The notes: generated from the sequence alone by a model not told the origin. Positions 35,135-44,738 are shown, counted from the first letter of the stretch. The stretch: 64,000 nt of DNA from Paeniglutamicibacter kerguelensis (GCF_017876535.1 NZ_JAGIOF010000001.1:3162001-3226000); one strand, 5' to 3'. Made by a program: numbers and translations.

Positions 35135-36333
35135 GCAGCACAACACCGGCCACGACCAGGCAAGGCACCCCGTGGCTGATCGTGACGCTTCGCGAGGTCA
35201 CCGTGAGGCTCCGCGACAAGTCCTTCATCATCTCCACGGCCATCACCCTCGCGTTGATTGTCGGTTCCGTGGTCATCTCCGGGATCCTGGCCGACCGCAC
35301 CACGGAGGCCTCCGTGGCCTTCGCCAACAATGACCAAACTGCGGCGCTGGTCCAGGCGGCCAACGAGCTCGCCGTGGAACAAGACCAAAAGATCGTGTTG
35401 ACGCCCGCCCCGCTCGGTTCCGAGGAACAGGCCATGGAGGCCCTGCGGGCCAAGAACACGGATCTGGTGCTCACGCCGACGGCCGGGGGCTACAGCCTCA
35501 CAGGGTTGACGGATGTCCCCGCGTCGGTGGAGAAGTTGCTCGCCGATGCGGCAGCAGAGCAGGCCCTTGAGTCGAACGCCCAGAAGTTGGGTGTCTCCGT
35601 CGAGTCGCTGACCGCGGGGTCCACGGTCACCTCGGTGTTGCTGGAGGGCGACCAGGAACGCAACTCGATGGCAACGGTCATGGGGTTCATCTTCTCGTTC
35701 CTCTTCTACATGTCGGCGTTGATCTTCGGCATGCCGATCGCCAATTCCGTGGTGGAGGAAAAGCAGAATCGCGTGGTGGAAATCCTCGCTACCGCCATCC
35801 CGATCCGCCAGTTGCTCACCGGAAAGATCCTGGGCAACCTGATCCTGGCCATGGGCCAGCTCTGCCTTTTCGTGGGCATCGGATTGCTGGCGCTGAGCAT
35901 GATGCCTACCGAGATCCCGTTCATTTCCGTGGTCATTGCAGCCTCCGGGTGGTTCCTTGCGTTCTTCCTGGCAGGCTTCCTGATCCTTGCCGCGATCTGG
36001 GCGGCGCTCGGCTCGATGGCTTCCCGCACTGAGGACCTGCAGCAGTCCACCGGTCCGGTGATCACCGTGCTGGTTGCCGTGTTGTTCGTGGGGATCTACG
36101 CCAAGGGCACCTTGCTGGTTGTCGCTTCCTACATACCGGTGATTTCCTCGGTTGCAATGCCTATCCGACTGCTGAGCACCAATGTTCCGCTGTGGGAGCC
36201 ATTTGTCTCGCTGGTCATTGCGGTGGCTGGAGCTTGGATCATGGTGCTGCTTAGTGAGCGGATCTATCGCCGGGCGATCATGCAGACCGGGTCGGCGCTG
36301 TCATGGCGCAAGGCATTGAAGCTCGAAGAATAG
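35131..36333 (+). CDS. ABC-2 type exporter permease (NatB-like)
   Basis: 400 aa. One N-terminal membrane helix is followed by a ~140-residue extracytoplasmic domain and then about five more helices. The cytoplasmic loop reads SVVEEKQNRVVEILATAIPIRQLLTGKILG, the ABC-2 motif typical of NatB/YhaP-like permeases (COG1668). It forms an exporter with the preceding ATPase. In Bacillus NatAB exports Na+; here the regulator is NarL-type rather than LytTR-type, so the substrate should not be transferred without test. Confidence 0.88.
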   Translation: MSSTTPATTRQGTPWLIVTLREVTVRLRDKSFIISTAITLALIVGSVVISGILADRTTEASVAFANNDQTAALVQAANELAVEQDQKIVLTPAPLGSEEQAMEALRAKNTDLVLTPTAGGYSLTGLTDVPASVEKLLADAAAEQALESNAQKLGVSVESLTAGSTVTSVLLEGDQERNSMATVMGFIFSFLFYMSALIFGMPIANSVVEEKQNRVVEILATAIPIRQLLTGKILGNLILAMGQLCLFVGIGLLALSMMPTEIPFISVVIAASGWFLAFFLAGFLILAAIWAALGSMASRTEDLQQSTGPVITVLVAVLFVGIYAKGTLLVVASYIPVISSVAMPIRLLSTNVPLWEPFVSLVIAVAGAWIMVLLSERIYRRAIMQTGSALSWRKALKLEE

Positions 36334-36730
36334 CTTCACGAAAATCTTTAATGCTCATTTGAGCAGGTATTGGAAAGTACCCGGCCTCGTGTGCAGACAG
36401 CAGTAACTATCCGTGGAAGTTCTGAGTCCGCTTGCATGGCATCGGAAATAACCTTCAAGTTTTTTGGTTTGTGCCCTACGCGATCGATCTAGTTTGCACT
36501 GCCAATTTTGTATCGTTCCAGTCTGACACGTAGCACGGGAGCATCCAGATTTAGGATTTCTGGAAATTCTGGGCAAAGTGCTCCGGCTGCTCACCATAGA
36601 TATTCGAAGGACCCGTCGTTCCCCAACTCAGTATCCCTGAACCCTTGGCACTCATATTGAGCCGTCGGCACTGGCCGTCGGCGCCACTCGCTAAGATTGC
36701 GTGAGAATCGCATCGTTATTGGGGGAACAA
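36334..36730. other. 397-bp AT-richer gap without a recognisable gene
   Basis: Base composition falls clearly here. A small hairpin TGCTC-ATTT-GAGCA (36352-36365) after the exporter stop may be a weak terminator. A possible -10 (TAAGAT, 36692-36697) precedes the lipoprotein gene. The open frame at 36355-36597 on the minus strand is rich in S/R/C with no ribosome site and is not accepted as a gene. Confidence 0.5.
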
Positions 36731-37366
36731 TTGAAAAAGAAATACATGGCTGTCGCCGCGCTGTCAGCCCTCCTACTCACAAGTTGTAGCTCGTCGCCAG
36801 AGGCACTACCAACAGCCACCAACGACTCGTCAGCGAGCACCGCTCCAACAAATGCCGCCCCAAGTGCGGTTCTTCCATCGCCGTCATCGAATATGAACGA
36901 GCGGGGCCAGATCGCCAAGAAACTTGGCGAAACCGGAGGCATTCCCGGAGAAGACGGCGAGCTAGACCTCAAATTCGCTGTAACCAAGTTTGAGTTCGTG
37001 AAGTGCTCCAAGTATGCGGGCGATCTGAACGGTCGCGCTCTTGCTGCACATGTCGAGGTGGAAACGACGGGCAACTACGAAGGGCCGCTTACGGTCGACG
37101 GTGCGCCAGGCCTAATAAGCTTCGTGGCATACCACTGGCGCGGTTACGAACCTGACGGTACACGGATGAATGACCTGGATAGCACAGCCGTCCAGAATTG
37201 CTTCGAGTCCAAGGCAAAGCTTCTTCCCGATTACATCGGGAAAGGTGAAAAGGCTAAAGGCATGGTCCTGCTCGATGTAACCACCAAGTCCGGCGAGGTC
37301 GCATTCAATCCTTACGGCGACGGCGGGTGGGTCTGGGAGTACCCTGGCGAGAAAGCTAATGTCTAG
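36731..37366 (+). CDS. orphan lipoprotein of unknown function
   Basis: 211 aa from a TTG at 36731, directly after GGGGGAACAA. This start gives a textbook lipoprotein signal: LKKKYMAVAALSALLLTSC with the lipobox LLTSC. The frame to 36701 adds ten residues before the basic region and is less likely. A Ser/Thr/Ala/Pro-rich linker (~20-65) is followed by a ~145-residue domain with two cysteines (KFEFVKCSKYAG and VQNCFESKAKL) that may form a disulfide, and a tryptophan-rich end. I do not recognise the family. Codon use is less GC-biased than in neighbours, suggesting acquired DNA. Confidence 0.75.
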   Translation: MKKKYMAVAALSALLLTSCSSSPEALPTATNDSSASTAPTNAAPSAVLPSPSSNMNERGQIAKKLGETGGIPGEDGELDLKFAVTKFEFVKCSKYAGDLNGRALAAHVEVETTGNYEGPLTVDGAPGLISFVAYHWRGYEPDGTRMNDLDSTAVQNCFESKAKLLPDYIGKGEKAKGMVLLDVTTKSGEVAFNPYGDGGWVWEYPGEKANV

Positions 37367-37560
37367 GGCACGAGACTCTGGAAAATCGGTTTCCCTCGGT
37401 GGAGCACCTAGCTGATTGAACGACGACTAGTAGCTTTGTTCCTTTTCCGGTTGGTAGCAAGCACTGTAGTAGTGCATAGATGCTCATAGGCCCCATGAGT
37501 CATACTACCTTCAGGTAAGTAACAGACCGGCGCTCGTTCCCGGTCCCGAGACAAAAACAG

Positions 37561-37608
37561 CGAAGGCCCGCAATGCTCCCCCTTTCAGGGAAGCATTGCG
37601 GGCCTTCG
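37561..37608 (-). terminator. intrinsic terminator of putA
   Basis: A 17-bp perfect stem, CGAAGGCCCGCAATGCT (37561-37577) with 37592-37608, lies 19 nt after the putA stop. On the minus strand it is followed by CTGTTTTTG, a real U-tract, so it is an intrinsic terminator for putA. Confidence 0.85.
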
Positions 37609-37627
37609 TCGTTAGAGCTTCGGGTTG

Positions 37628-40600
37628 CTAGATAACCGAGTCGCTCAGGTGGTTCGGGGTACCGAAGCGGTGCGCAGTGATGGAGACTGCCTGCTCGTGC
37701 AGGAAGGTCAGCATTTCCACGCGGCCTGCGGAGACCACGTTGTTGGCGTAGATCGCAACATCCGGCTTGCCGTTGGTTGCCTCGGCAACATCGGTGATCG
37801 AGCCACCGATGAGGCGGATGCGGGCTGCGGAGTCCGGGCCGGTCTTGGCGGCGAGGCGTGCGGCGCGTGCACCGAAGGCCTGGTCGTCTTCAACGAACAC
37901 GGTGGCCGAGGATTCGGTCAGTACGGTGCGGATCGCGGCCGGAACCTCGACTGCGGAGGAAACGGTGACGCGGGATCCGGCGGTGATGCCTGCGGCAACA
38001 ACGCGGATCAGCTCGGCGATGCCGTGGCCCGAGGTTTCGCCCTCGAAGCGAACGGTCACCGGCAGGGCGCGGTAGCGGAAGACGTTGCGCTCTGCGTGCA
38101 GGCCGGAAACGTCCTTGGCGGTGTTGAACTCGTTGATCCAGGCGTCGTTGTCGGACGCCAGAGCACCTTCGAGCCAGGTGAGGTCGGCTTCTTCGAGGCC
38201 TGCGGTGCGTGCTGCGTTGAACAGCGCCGATGCCGAGGCGGAGAGGATGCCGGACTTGGCAAGCGGGGCGTCTTCCCAGGATCCCATGCCCACCAGGTAG
38301 TTCGGTCCGCCGGCCTTGGTGCCTGCGCCGATGGCCGACTTCTTCCAGCCGCCGAACGGCTGGCGCTGCACGATTGCACCGGTGGTGCCGCGGTTGATGT
38401 AGAGGTTGCCGGCCTGGATGTTCTCCAGCCAGTAAGCCATCTCATCGGAGTCCAGCGAGTGCAGGCCGGAGGTCAGGCCGTAGTCGATGTCGTTGACGAT
38501 CGCCACTGCCTCTTCGAGGGTCTCCGCGGTCATGACGCCGAGGATCGGGCCGAAGTACTCGGTCAGGTGGAACTCGGAACCGCGCTTGACGCCGGAGCGT
38601 ACGCCCGGGCTCCACAGCTTGCCGGAGTCATCCAGCTGCTTGGGCTCGAGAACCCACTTTTCGCCTTCGCCCAGGACGGTCAGGCCGCGGAGCAGCTTGC
38701 CCTGTGCGGCCTCGATGACCGGGCCCATCTGGGTCTGCGGATCCTGCGGGTAGCCGACCTTCAACGAGCGGGCGGCGTCGATGAGCTGGTTGTGGAAGCG
38801 CTTGGATTCGGCAGCCGAACCAACCAGCACCACCAGCGAGGCGGCGGAGCACTTCTGGCCGGCGTGGCCGAAGGCCGATGCCGCCAGGTCCTTGGCCGCG
38901 AGGTCAAGGTCGGCGTTCGGGGTGATGATCAGGGCGTTCTTGCCGGAAGTCTCTGCCAGCATCGGCAGGTCCTTGCGGAAGGAGCGGAAGAGCTCGGCGG
39001 TCTCGTAGCCACCGGTGAGGATCAGGCGGTCAACGGCCGGGTGCGAGACAAGCTCGGTGCCCAGGTCGCGCTCGGAGAGCTGGACCATCTGCAGCACGTC
39101 GCGCGGGACGCCTGCTTCCCAGAGGGCTTCGATCATCACGGCGCCGGAGCGTGCTGCCTGGCCGGCAGGCTTGATGATGACGGAGGAACCCGCGGCCAGG
39201 GCCGAGAGGGTCGAGCCTGCCGGGATGGCCACCGGGAAGTTCCACGGCGGGGTGACAACGGTCAGCTTCGACGGAACGAAGGTTGCACCTTCGACGCTGT
39301 CCAGTTCCAGGCCACGCTGTGCGTAGTAGTGGGCGAAGTCGATGGCCTCGGAAACTTCCGGGTCACCCTGGTCCAGGGTCTTGCCGCACTCGGAACCCAT
39401 GACCTCAAGCAGCTCGGCACGGCGGGCCTCAAGGGTGACGCCTGCGCGGTGCAAGATGGCAGCACGTGCGACGGCGCCCATGGCAACCCACGAGTCGGAT
39501 GCTGCAACGGCGGTCTCGACGACCTTGTTCAGCTCGTCCTCGGTGTGGATCAATGCCGCGGCAACTGAATCGGCACCCAAGGTGGAGCCAACCATCTTGT
39601 TCACGATTTCGCGGCCCCAGGCGCGGTTGCCCGGAAGGTCCGGATCGGTGTCCGGGGTGTTCTCGAAGTCGAGGGTGCCGTTGGCCAGGCCTGCAAGCTT
39701 GGCGCCAACCTCGACGGCGTCGACCACGTTGCGGTCCTGGATGCGGTGCGGAGCCGGAACCTTGTCGTCAAGGTCGGCCAGCGAGGCCAGGAAGCGGTTC
39801 TTTTCGCGCTCGAACAGGGCCTCGTTCTTGTCCAGTTCGAAGACTGCGGACATGAAGTTTTCCTGGCTCGCGCCCTCTTCGAGGCGGCGGATCAGGTAGG
39901 CGATGGCCACGTCGAACTCGCCCGGGTGTACAACCGGGGTGTAGAGCAGCAGCGATCCGACATCCTTGCGGACGGCCTCGGCCTGGCCGGTGGCCATGCC
40001 CAGGAGCATTTCGAATTCGATGCCTGCGGTCACGCCGCGGGACTGTGCCAGCAACCAGGCCAGGGCAACGTCAAAGAGGTTGTGGCCGGCGATGCCGATG
40101 CGCACGTTCTCGACGTGGCCCGGGCGCAGTGCGTAGTCCAGGACCGACTTGTAAGAGGTGTCCGAGTCCTGCTTGGTGTTCCAGGTGGCAACCGGCCAGC
40201 CGTGGAGGTCGGCTTCGACCTGCTCCATCGGAAGGTTTGCACCCTTCACGACGCGGACCTTGATCGGTGCGCCGCCGATGGCGGTGCGCTTGGCGGACCA
40301 TTCCTGCAGGTGGATCATGGCGGAGAGGGCGTCCGGCAGGTAGGCCTGCAGCACGATGCCGGCCTCGAGGTCGCGGAATTCCTCCATGTCAAGGATCTGG
40401 GTGAAGACCGCAATGGTCAGGTCCAGGTCCTTGTACTCTTCCATGTCCAGGTTGATGAACTTCTTCTTGGGTGCCGAGGTGGCGGCCAAGCGGTAGAGCG
40501 GGACGAGCTTCTCGATGATGTGCTCGACTGCCTCGTCGAAGGCCCAGTGGTTGTGCGGGGCAACCGTGGAGGAAACCTTGATGGAGACGTAGTCGACGTC

Positions 40601-41164
40601 GTCGCGGGACAGCAGCTTGTGGGTGCCCTCAAGGCGGCGGGCGGCTTCGCCCTGGCCCAGGATGGCTTCACCCAGGAGGTTGACGTTGAGGTCAATTCCC
40701 TCCTTCTTGATCTTGGAGATCGAGGCACCGAGCTTTGCATCGGTGGCGTCGATGATCAGGTGGCCGACCATCTCGCGCAAGACCTTGCGGGAGATCGGGA
40801 CAACGACGCCCGGCATGATCGGGGCCATGAAGCCGCCGAGGGCAACTGCGGACTTCATGTACCAAGGCAGGAAGGACGGAACCTTCGGCGCCAGGGCCTT
40901 GAGGTTGCGGGCGGCAACCTTCAGGTCCTCGGGGCGGATGACGCCGTCGACAAAGCCGACGGTGAAGTCAAGGCCGTTGGGGTCCTTCAACACACCGGCA
41001 AGCTGCGCGGCGGAAGCGTCAACCGGAACCTTCGCGCCCTCGGTGAGCCAGTGGCGCACCAGCTTGATGGTTTCATCGGCCAGGTCCTGGGGACGGGCCA
41101 GGGGGGTGCCATCGGCTGCTAGTGCCGGGGGCACGATGCGCGCGTGCGAGGTCTCGAGGGACAA
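37628..41164 (-). CDS. putA: bifunctional proline dehydrogenase / 1-pyrroline-5-carboxylate dehydrogenase
   Basis: 1178 aa from a TTG at 41164, chosen for AAGGAG 8 nt upstream; the open frame to 41389 crosses the divergent promoter. The FAD-dependent PRODH barrel covers roughly 130-450, with the substrate-side block YLIRRLEEGA near its end. The NAD+-dependent P5C dehydrogenase covers ~520-1000, with the Glu region LAETSGKNA and catalytic C772 in GHAGQKCSAAS. The C-terminal ~180 residues form the extra domain of long PutAs. There is no N-terminal ribbon-helix-helix, so it does not self-regulate; the divergent LysR gene probably does. It oxidises proline to glutamate in two steps. Confidence 0.95.
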   Translation of the reverse strand: MSLETSHARIVPPALAADGTPLARPQDLADETIKLVRHWLTEGAKVPVDASAAQLAGVLKDPNGLDFTVGFVDGVIRPEDLKVAARNLKALAPKVPSFLPWYMKSAVALGGFMAPIMPGVVVPISRKVLREMVGHLIIDATDAKLGASISKIKKEGIDLNVNLLGEAILGQGEAARRLEGTHKLLSRDDVDYVSIKVSSTVAPHNHWAFDEAVEHIIEKLVPLYRLAATSAPKKKFINLDMEEYKDLDLTIAVFTQILDMEEFRDLEAGIVLQAYLPDALSAMIHLQEWSAKRTAIGGAPIKVRVVKGANLPMEQVEADLHGWPVATWNTKQDSDTSYKSVLDYALRPGHVENVRIGIAGHNLFDVALAWLLAQSRGVTAGIEFEMLLGMATGQAEAVRKDVGSLLLYTPVVHPGEFDVAIAYLIRRLEEGASQENFMSAVFELDKNEALFEREKNRFLASLADLDDKVPAPHRIQDRNVVDAVEVGAKLAGLANGTLDFENTPDTDPDLPGNRAWGREIVNKMVGSTLGADSVAAALIHTEDELNKVVETAVAASDSWVAMGAVARAAILHRAGVTLEARRAELLEVMGSECGKTLDQGDPEVSEAIDFAHYYAQRGLELDSVEGATFVPSKLTVVTPPWNFPVAIPAGSTLSALAAGSSVIIKPAGQAARSGAVMIEALWEAGVPRDVLQMVQLSERDLGTELVSHPAVDRLILTGGYETAELFRSFRKDLPMLAETSGKNALIITPNADLDLAAKDLAASAFGHAGQKCSAASLVVLVGSAAESKRFHNQLIDAARSLKVGYPQDPQTQMGPVIEAAQGKLLRGLTVLGEGEKWVLEPKQLDDSGKLWSPGVRSGVKRGSEFHLTEYFGPILGVMTAETLEEAVAIVNDIDYGLTSGLHSLDSDEMAYWLENIQAGNLYINRGTTGAIVQRQPFGGWKKSAIGAGTKAGGPNYLVGMGSWEDAPLAKSGILSASASALFNAARTAGLEEADLTWLEGALASDNDAWINEFNTAKDVSGLHAERNVFRYRALPVTVRFEGETSGHGIAELIRVVAAGITAGSRVTVSSAVEVPAAIRTVLTESSATVFVEDDQAFGARAARLAAKTGPDSAARIRLIGGSITDVAEATNGKPDVAIYANNVVSAGRVEMLTFLHEQAVSITAHRFGTPNHLSDSVI

Positions 41165-41255
41165 GGCTGCTTCTCCTTGGAAGATGAGATATTTGTCGGT
41201 TACTCGTCTGCCGGGAGCACACCAGAGAGGATGCGGGCAGACGGGTTCACAAGTC

Positions 41256-41317
41256 AGTATGACCCCAACCATACCTTCAGCAAAAGTGAACAAACCCGAA
41301 TGTTTTCCTTCGGGTTT
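41256..41317 (-). promoter_or_regulatory. putA promoter with upstream dyad (likely LysR site)
   Basis: Minus strand: -35 TTGCTG (41283-41278), 16-nt spacer, -10 CATACT (41261-41256). Immediately upstream lies a 9-bp-arm inverted repeat, AAACCCGAA (41292-41300) with TTCGGGTTT (41309-41317). The location fits an activator site shared by the divergent lysR and putA genes. Confidence 0.55.
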
Positions 41318-41388
41318 CCCAATGTATTCTTGGGGTGTTCCCACCCATGAAGAATCACCGAGATCTTCCCCACACCCCCGGAGCCACA

Positions 41389-42330
41389 ATGCTTGAAATA
41401 CGCCGCCTGCGCCTGCTTCGCGAACTCAGCATCCGCGGGACGATCGCCGAGGTTTCCGACGCCTTGAGCTATAGTCCCTCGTCGATCTCCCAGCAGCTCT
41501 CGCTGCTGGAAAAAGAGACCGGCGTGCAGCTGTTGCGCAAGGTCGGTCGGCGCCTGCAACTCACCCCGCAGGCAGAGGTCCTGGTGGCCCACACCGACGA
41601 GCTGCTGGACTCCATGGAACGGGCCGAGGCGGACCTCGCCTCGACCCAGCCGGAGATCGCCGGAACGGTCCGCATGGCGGTGTTCCAGACGGCGGTTCTT
41701 TCGCTGATCCCCTCGATGCTCAGGCAGCTGCGCCAGGACTACCCGCACCTGCGCGTGGAGATGGTCCAGCATGAGCCGGAAACGGCCCTGCACGAAACCT
41801 GGGCGCGCGACTTTGACCTAGTCGTAGCGGAACAATACCCCGGGCACGCGGCCCCGCACTACGCCGAACTGGACCGCAGGATCCTGGCCCACGACGCCAT
41901 CCGGCTGGCCCTGCCCGGGCGCAACGAGGCGATGCCCGAGGAGTTCCACCACGTATCCTCGATCGAGGCCGCAGCGGGCCTGCCCTGGGTCATGGAACCG
42001 CACGGGGCGGCCTCCCGGCACTGGGCCGAACAGGTCTGCCGCTCGGCCGGCTTCGAGCCCGATGTCCGCTATGAAACGGCCGACCTCCAGGCGCACGTGC
42101 GGCTGGTGGAATCGGGCAACGCCGTCGCCCTGCTTCCGGACCTGGTGTGGGCGGCGCGCAAGCTCGATCTGCGCATCGTCGACCTGCCCGGTGCGCCGCA
42201 GCGCACGATCTTCACCGCCATGCGGCATTCCTCGGCGCAGCACCCCGGATTGATCGCCGTGCGCAGGGCCCTGCACGAGCAGGCCGGCGGCCTTCCCACG
42301 ACGCAGGGCAGCGCGTCCGCACCCCTGTAA
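41389..42330 (+). CDS. LysR-family transcriptional regulator, probable putA/putP regulator
   Basis: 313 aa from the ATG at 41389 with GGAG upstream; the 41335 GTG extension is not needed. The N-terminal winged HTH is LRLLRELSIRGTIAEVSDALSYSPSSISQQLSLLEKETGVQLL, and the C-terminus is a periplasmic-binding-fold effector domain. It lies between divergent putA and co-directional putP, so control by proline or P5C is likely. A bulged hairpin (42350-42380) follows it. Confidence 0.9.
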   Translation: MLEIRRLRLLRELSIRGTIAEVSDALSYSPSSISQQLSLLEKETGVQLLRKVGRRLQLTPQAEVLVAHTDELLDSMERAEADLASTQPEIAGTVRMAVFQTAVLSLIPSMLRQLRQDYPHLRVEMVQHEPETALHETWARDFDLVVAEQYPGHAAPHYAELDRRILAHDAIRLALPGRNEAMPEEFHHVSSIEAAAGLPWVMEPHGAASRHWAEQVCRSAGFEPDVRYETADLQAHVRLVESGNAVALLPDLVWAARKLDLRIVDLPGAPQRTIFTAMRHSSAQHPGLIAVRRALHEQAGGLPTTQGSASAPL

Positions 42331-42349
42331 TGCGTATCACAGGAAGATA

Positions 42350-42380
42350 ACGTGGCGGCTTTTGGGATCACGCCGCACGT
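42350..42380 (+). terminator. hairpin after the LysR gene
   Basis: ACGTG(g)CGGC (42350-42359) pairs with GCCGCACGT (42372-42380) with a one-base bulge; GCTTTTGCTG follows. A CATACT -10-like box (42392-42397), the same hexamer as in the putA promoter, lies right after it and may start putP transcription. Confidence 0.45.
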
Positions 42381-42494
42381 GCTTTTGCTGTCATACTCGA
42401 AACTTCGTTGTGCGCGCCCGGCAGGTGCTGGAGGCAGTGCAACTTGCCGAGAGATCATTCATTTCCCGGTACGCACCACATTCACGAGGTCCCC

Positions 42495-44018
42495 ATGTCT
42501 GAACAAGCGTTCCAGCTGATAGCCATTGCCGTGTATCTGGCGGCGATGTTGGCCATCGGCTACTTCGCCTACAAGCGCACAAACAACATCGACGACTACA
42601 TGCTCGCAGGCCGCGGTCTGAAGCCCGGGGTCGCAGCCCTTTCCGCCGGCGCCTCGGACATGTCCGGCTGGCTGCTCATGGGCCTGCCCGGCGCCATCTA
42701 CCTCAACGGCCTGATCGAGGCCTGGATCGCGATCGGCCTGACCGTCGGCGCCTGGCTGAACTGGAAGTTCGTGGCCCCGCGGCTGCGTTCCTACACGGAG
42801 GTCGCCCAGAACGCGATCACCATCCCGAGCTTCTTCGAGAAGCGCCTCAAGGACAACAGCCACTTCCTGCGCATCGCGGCGTCGCTGATCATCCTGGCGT
42901 TCTTCACGTTCTACGTCTCCTCCGGCATGGTCGCCGCCGGCAAGTTCTTCGAGTCCTCCTTCGGCTGGAACTACTTCACCGGCATGTTCATCGTCGTCGG
43001 CATCACCCTGCTGTACACGCTCTTCGGCGGATTCCTGGGTGCCACCCTCACCGACGTGGCCCAGGGCCTGCTGATGTTCGCGGCCCTGATTGCCGTGCCG
43101 ATCGTCGCCGTCATCCAGATGGGCAACATGGGCGACTTCACCACCAAGCTGACCGAGATCAACCCGGACGCCCTGAACCTGTTCTCCAGCTTCAACGGCA
43201 CCAACGGCCTCCTTGCCGCCGTCGCGATCTTCTCCACCGCAGCCTGGGGCCTCGGCTACTTCGGCCAGCCGCACATCATCGTGCGCTTCATGGCGCTGCG
43301 CACCCCCAGCGAGGCCAAGACCGCCCGCCGCATCGGCATCGGCTGGATGGCATTGACCGCCATCGGCGCCATCACCACCGCGCTCGTGGGCATCGTCTAC
43401 TTCGCCGGCAACCCGGCCAAGGAAATCAAGGACGAGGAAACCGTCTTCCTGCTGCTGAGCCAGATCTTCTTCCACCCGTTCGTTGCCGGCTTGGTACTGG
43501 CCGCGGTGCTGGCGGCGATCATGTCCACCATGTCCTCGCAGTTGATCGTTTGTTCCTCCGCCCTGGTGGAGGACCTCTACAACATCGCCGGCAAGAAGCT
43601 GACCCCCAAGCGCGAGGTGGCCCTGGGCCGCTCGGGCGTGCTGGTCGTCGCCGTCGTCGCCTCGCTGCTGGCGCTGAACCGGGACTCCAGCATCCTGGAC
43701 CTGGTCGGCTTCGCCTGGGCCGGATTCGGCGCCGCCTTCGGCCCGATCGTGTTGCTGAGCCTCTACTGGCGCAAGCTCACCTCCACCGGCGCGCTGGCCG
43801 GCATGATCACCGGTGCCGTCGTCGTCTTCGTCTGGGGCAACATCACGCCCCTGCACGATGCCATGTACGAGATCGTCCCCGGCTTCCTGCTGAACCTCTT
43901 GGTTGCCGTCGTTGTTTCACGCATGACCTACAAGCACAACGAAACGATCGAGGCTGAATTCTCCGCGATGGAGAAGGAAGTTTCCGAAAACGCTCCATAC
44001 GTCGCCGAAACCGTCTAA
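42495..44018 (+). CDS. putP: sodium/proline symporter
   Basis: 507 aa from the ATG at 42495, with GAGGT just upstream. It has a sodium:solute symporter fold (about 13 helices), with the PutP N-terminal block DDYMLAGRGLKPGVAALSAGASDMSGWLLMGLPG and the Na+-site region AAIMSTMSSQLIVCSSALVEDLY. It imports proline for PutA. It ends with a strong intrinsic terminator. Confidence 0.95.
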   Translation: MSEQAFQLIAIAVYLAAMLAIGYFAYKRTNNIDDYMLAGRGLKPGVAALSAGASDMSGWLLMGLPGAIYLNGLIEAWIAIGLTVGAWLNWKFVAPRLRSYTEVAQNAITIPSFFEKRLKDNSHFLRIAASLIILAFFTFYVSSGMVAAGKFFESSFGWNYFTGMFIVVGITLLYTLFGGFLGATLTDVAQGLLMFAALIAVPIVAVIQMGNMGDFTTKLTEINPDALNLFSSFNGTNGLLAAVAIFSTAAWGLGYFGQPHIIVRFMALRTPSEAKTARRIGIGWMALTAIGAITTALVGIVYFAGNPAKEIKDEETVFLLLSQIFFHPFVAGLVLAAVLAAIMSTMSSQLIVCSSALVEDLYNIAGKKLTPKREVALGRSGVLVVAVVASLLALNRDSSILDLVGFAWAGFGAAFGPIVLLSLYWRKLTSTGALAGMITGAVVVFVWGNITPLHDAMYEIVPGFLLNLLVAVVVSRMTYKHNETIEAEFSAMEKEVSENAPYVAETV

Positions 44019-44034
44019 CGGTTCGGACTGACTG

Positions 44035-44071
44035 AAAAGCGGGTCTGGTCAAATGACCGGGCCCGCTTTTT
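44035..44071 (+). terminator. intrinsic terminator of putP
   Basis: AAAAGCGGGTCTGGTCA (44035-44051) pairs with 44054-44070 over an AA loop with two G-T wobbles, and the stem ends in a run of five T. This is a classic rho-independent terminator. Confidence 0.85.
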
Positions 44072-44200
44072 CGTCCCCGGCGGCGCCTGCGCCGCGGCCG
44101 TTGTGCGGCGTTCCCGGCCTTCACGCGGGCGCCCCTCTCGTGTTTGACTGGGATTTGCAGTGATCGCTCGATTCACCAATGGTCGAAATGAGGGACAAGC

Positions 44201-44590
44201 ATGAAACAGCTTTTTGATTTCAACTTCGGTACTTTCGTGACACCCAAGATCGTCAAGATCGTCTACATCCTGATCACCATCGGCTTGGCCGTGCTGTACC
44301 TGGGCATGGTGATCGCCTCGTTCACCTTCGAAAGCCCGATGTTCGGGATCCTGGTCCTGCTGGTCATCGGCCCGCTCGTCACCATCATCTACCTGGCGCT
44401 GGCCCGCATGGGACTTGAATCCCTGGTTGCCACGATCCGCACCGCACAAAACACCGGCGAGCTGGTTCGCCTGGCCGGCGGCAGCGCACCGGGCCCCAGC
44501 TCGGTCCAGAATCCCTACCCCGGCACACCGATGAACCCGCCGCCGGCCCCGCCCGCGACCCCGTACGACGGCGGCCAGCCGCAGGGCTGA
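44201..44590 (+). CDS. DUF4282 domain-containing membrane protein
   Basis: 129 aa. Residues ~1-90 match DUF4282: a short amphipathic start (LFDFNFGTFVTPKIVKIVY), two membrane helices (~20-42 and ~50-70) and a conserved ARMGLESL turn. The C-terminal 40 residues are Pro/Gly-rich and disordered. GAGGGACAAGC precedes the ATG. Function unknown; such proteins are common small membrane proteins of actinobacteria. Confidence 0.85.
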   Translation: MKQLFDFNFGTFVTPKIVKIVYILITIGLAVLYLGMVIASFTFESPMFGILVLLVIGPLVTIIYLALARMGLESLVATIRTAQNTGELVRLAGGSAPGPSSVQNPYPGTPMNPPPAPPATPYDGGQPQG

Positions 44591-44604
44591 AACAGAGTTG
44601 AAAA

Positions 44605-44645
44605 CGGCGGTTCTTGCGGCGCCCCGGCACGGCGCCGCACCGCCG
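44605..44645 (+). terminator. hairpin after the DUF4282 gene
   Basis: GCGGCGCC (44616-44623) pairs with GGCGCCGC (44631-44638), extended by CGGCGGT (44605-44611) with ACCGCCG (44639-44645) across a 4-nt bulge. No T tract. Confidence 0.5.
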
Positions 44646-44738
44646 TCGGCGTTAAGCCACCGAATTGGGAATTTGCCCCGACTTTGCCGGGAATTCCCCG
44701 AGTCAGGGTTTGCCCGCATCAGGCTGTAGGCTCTTCCC

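Noticed and set aside
36355..36597. 80-codon minus-strand frame in the AT-richer gap
   Set aside because: Unusual S/R/C/T composition, no ribosome site, no recognisable domain.
37367..37560. Small hairpins such as GCACT-N5-AGTGC, considered as a tRNA or small RNA
   Set aside because: No cloverleaf, acceptor stem or CCA end could be assembled; the hairpins are short and unordered.
37625..41122. Two long plus-strand frames (37625-39568 and 39746-41122) opposite putA
   Set aside because: Both are shadows of the conserved putA reading frame; no ribosome site or family signature.
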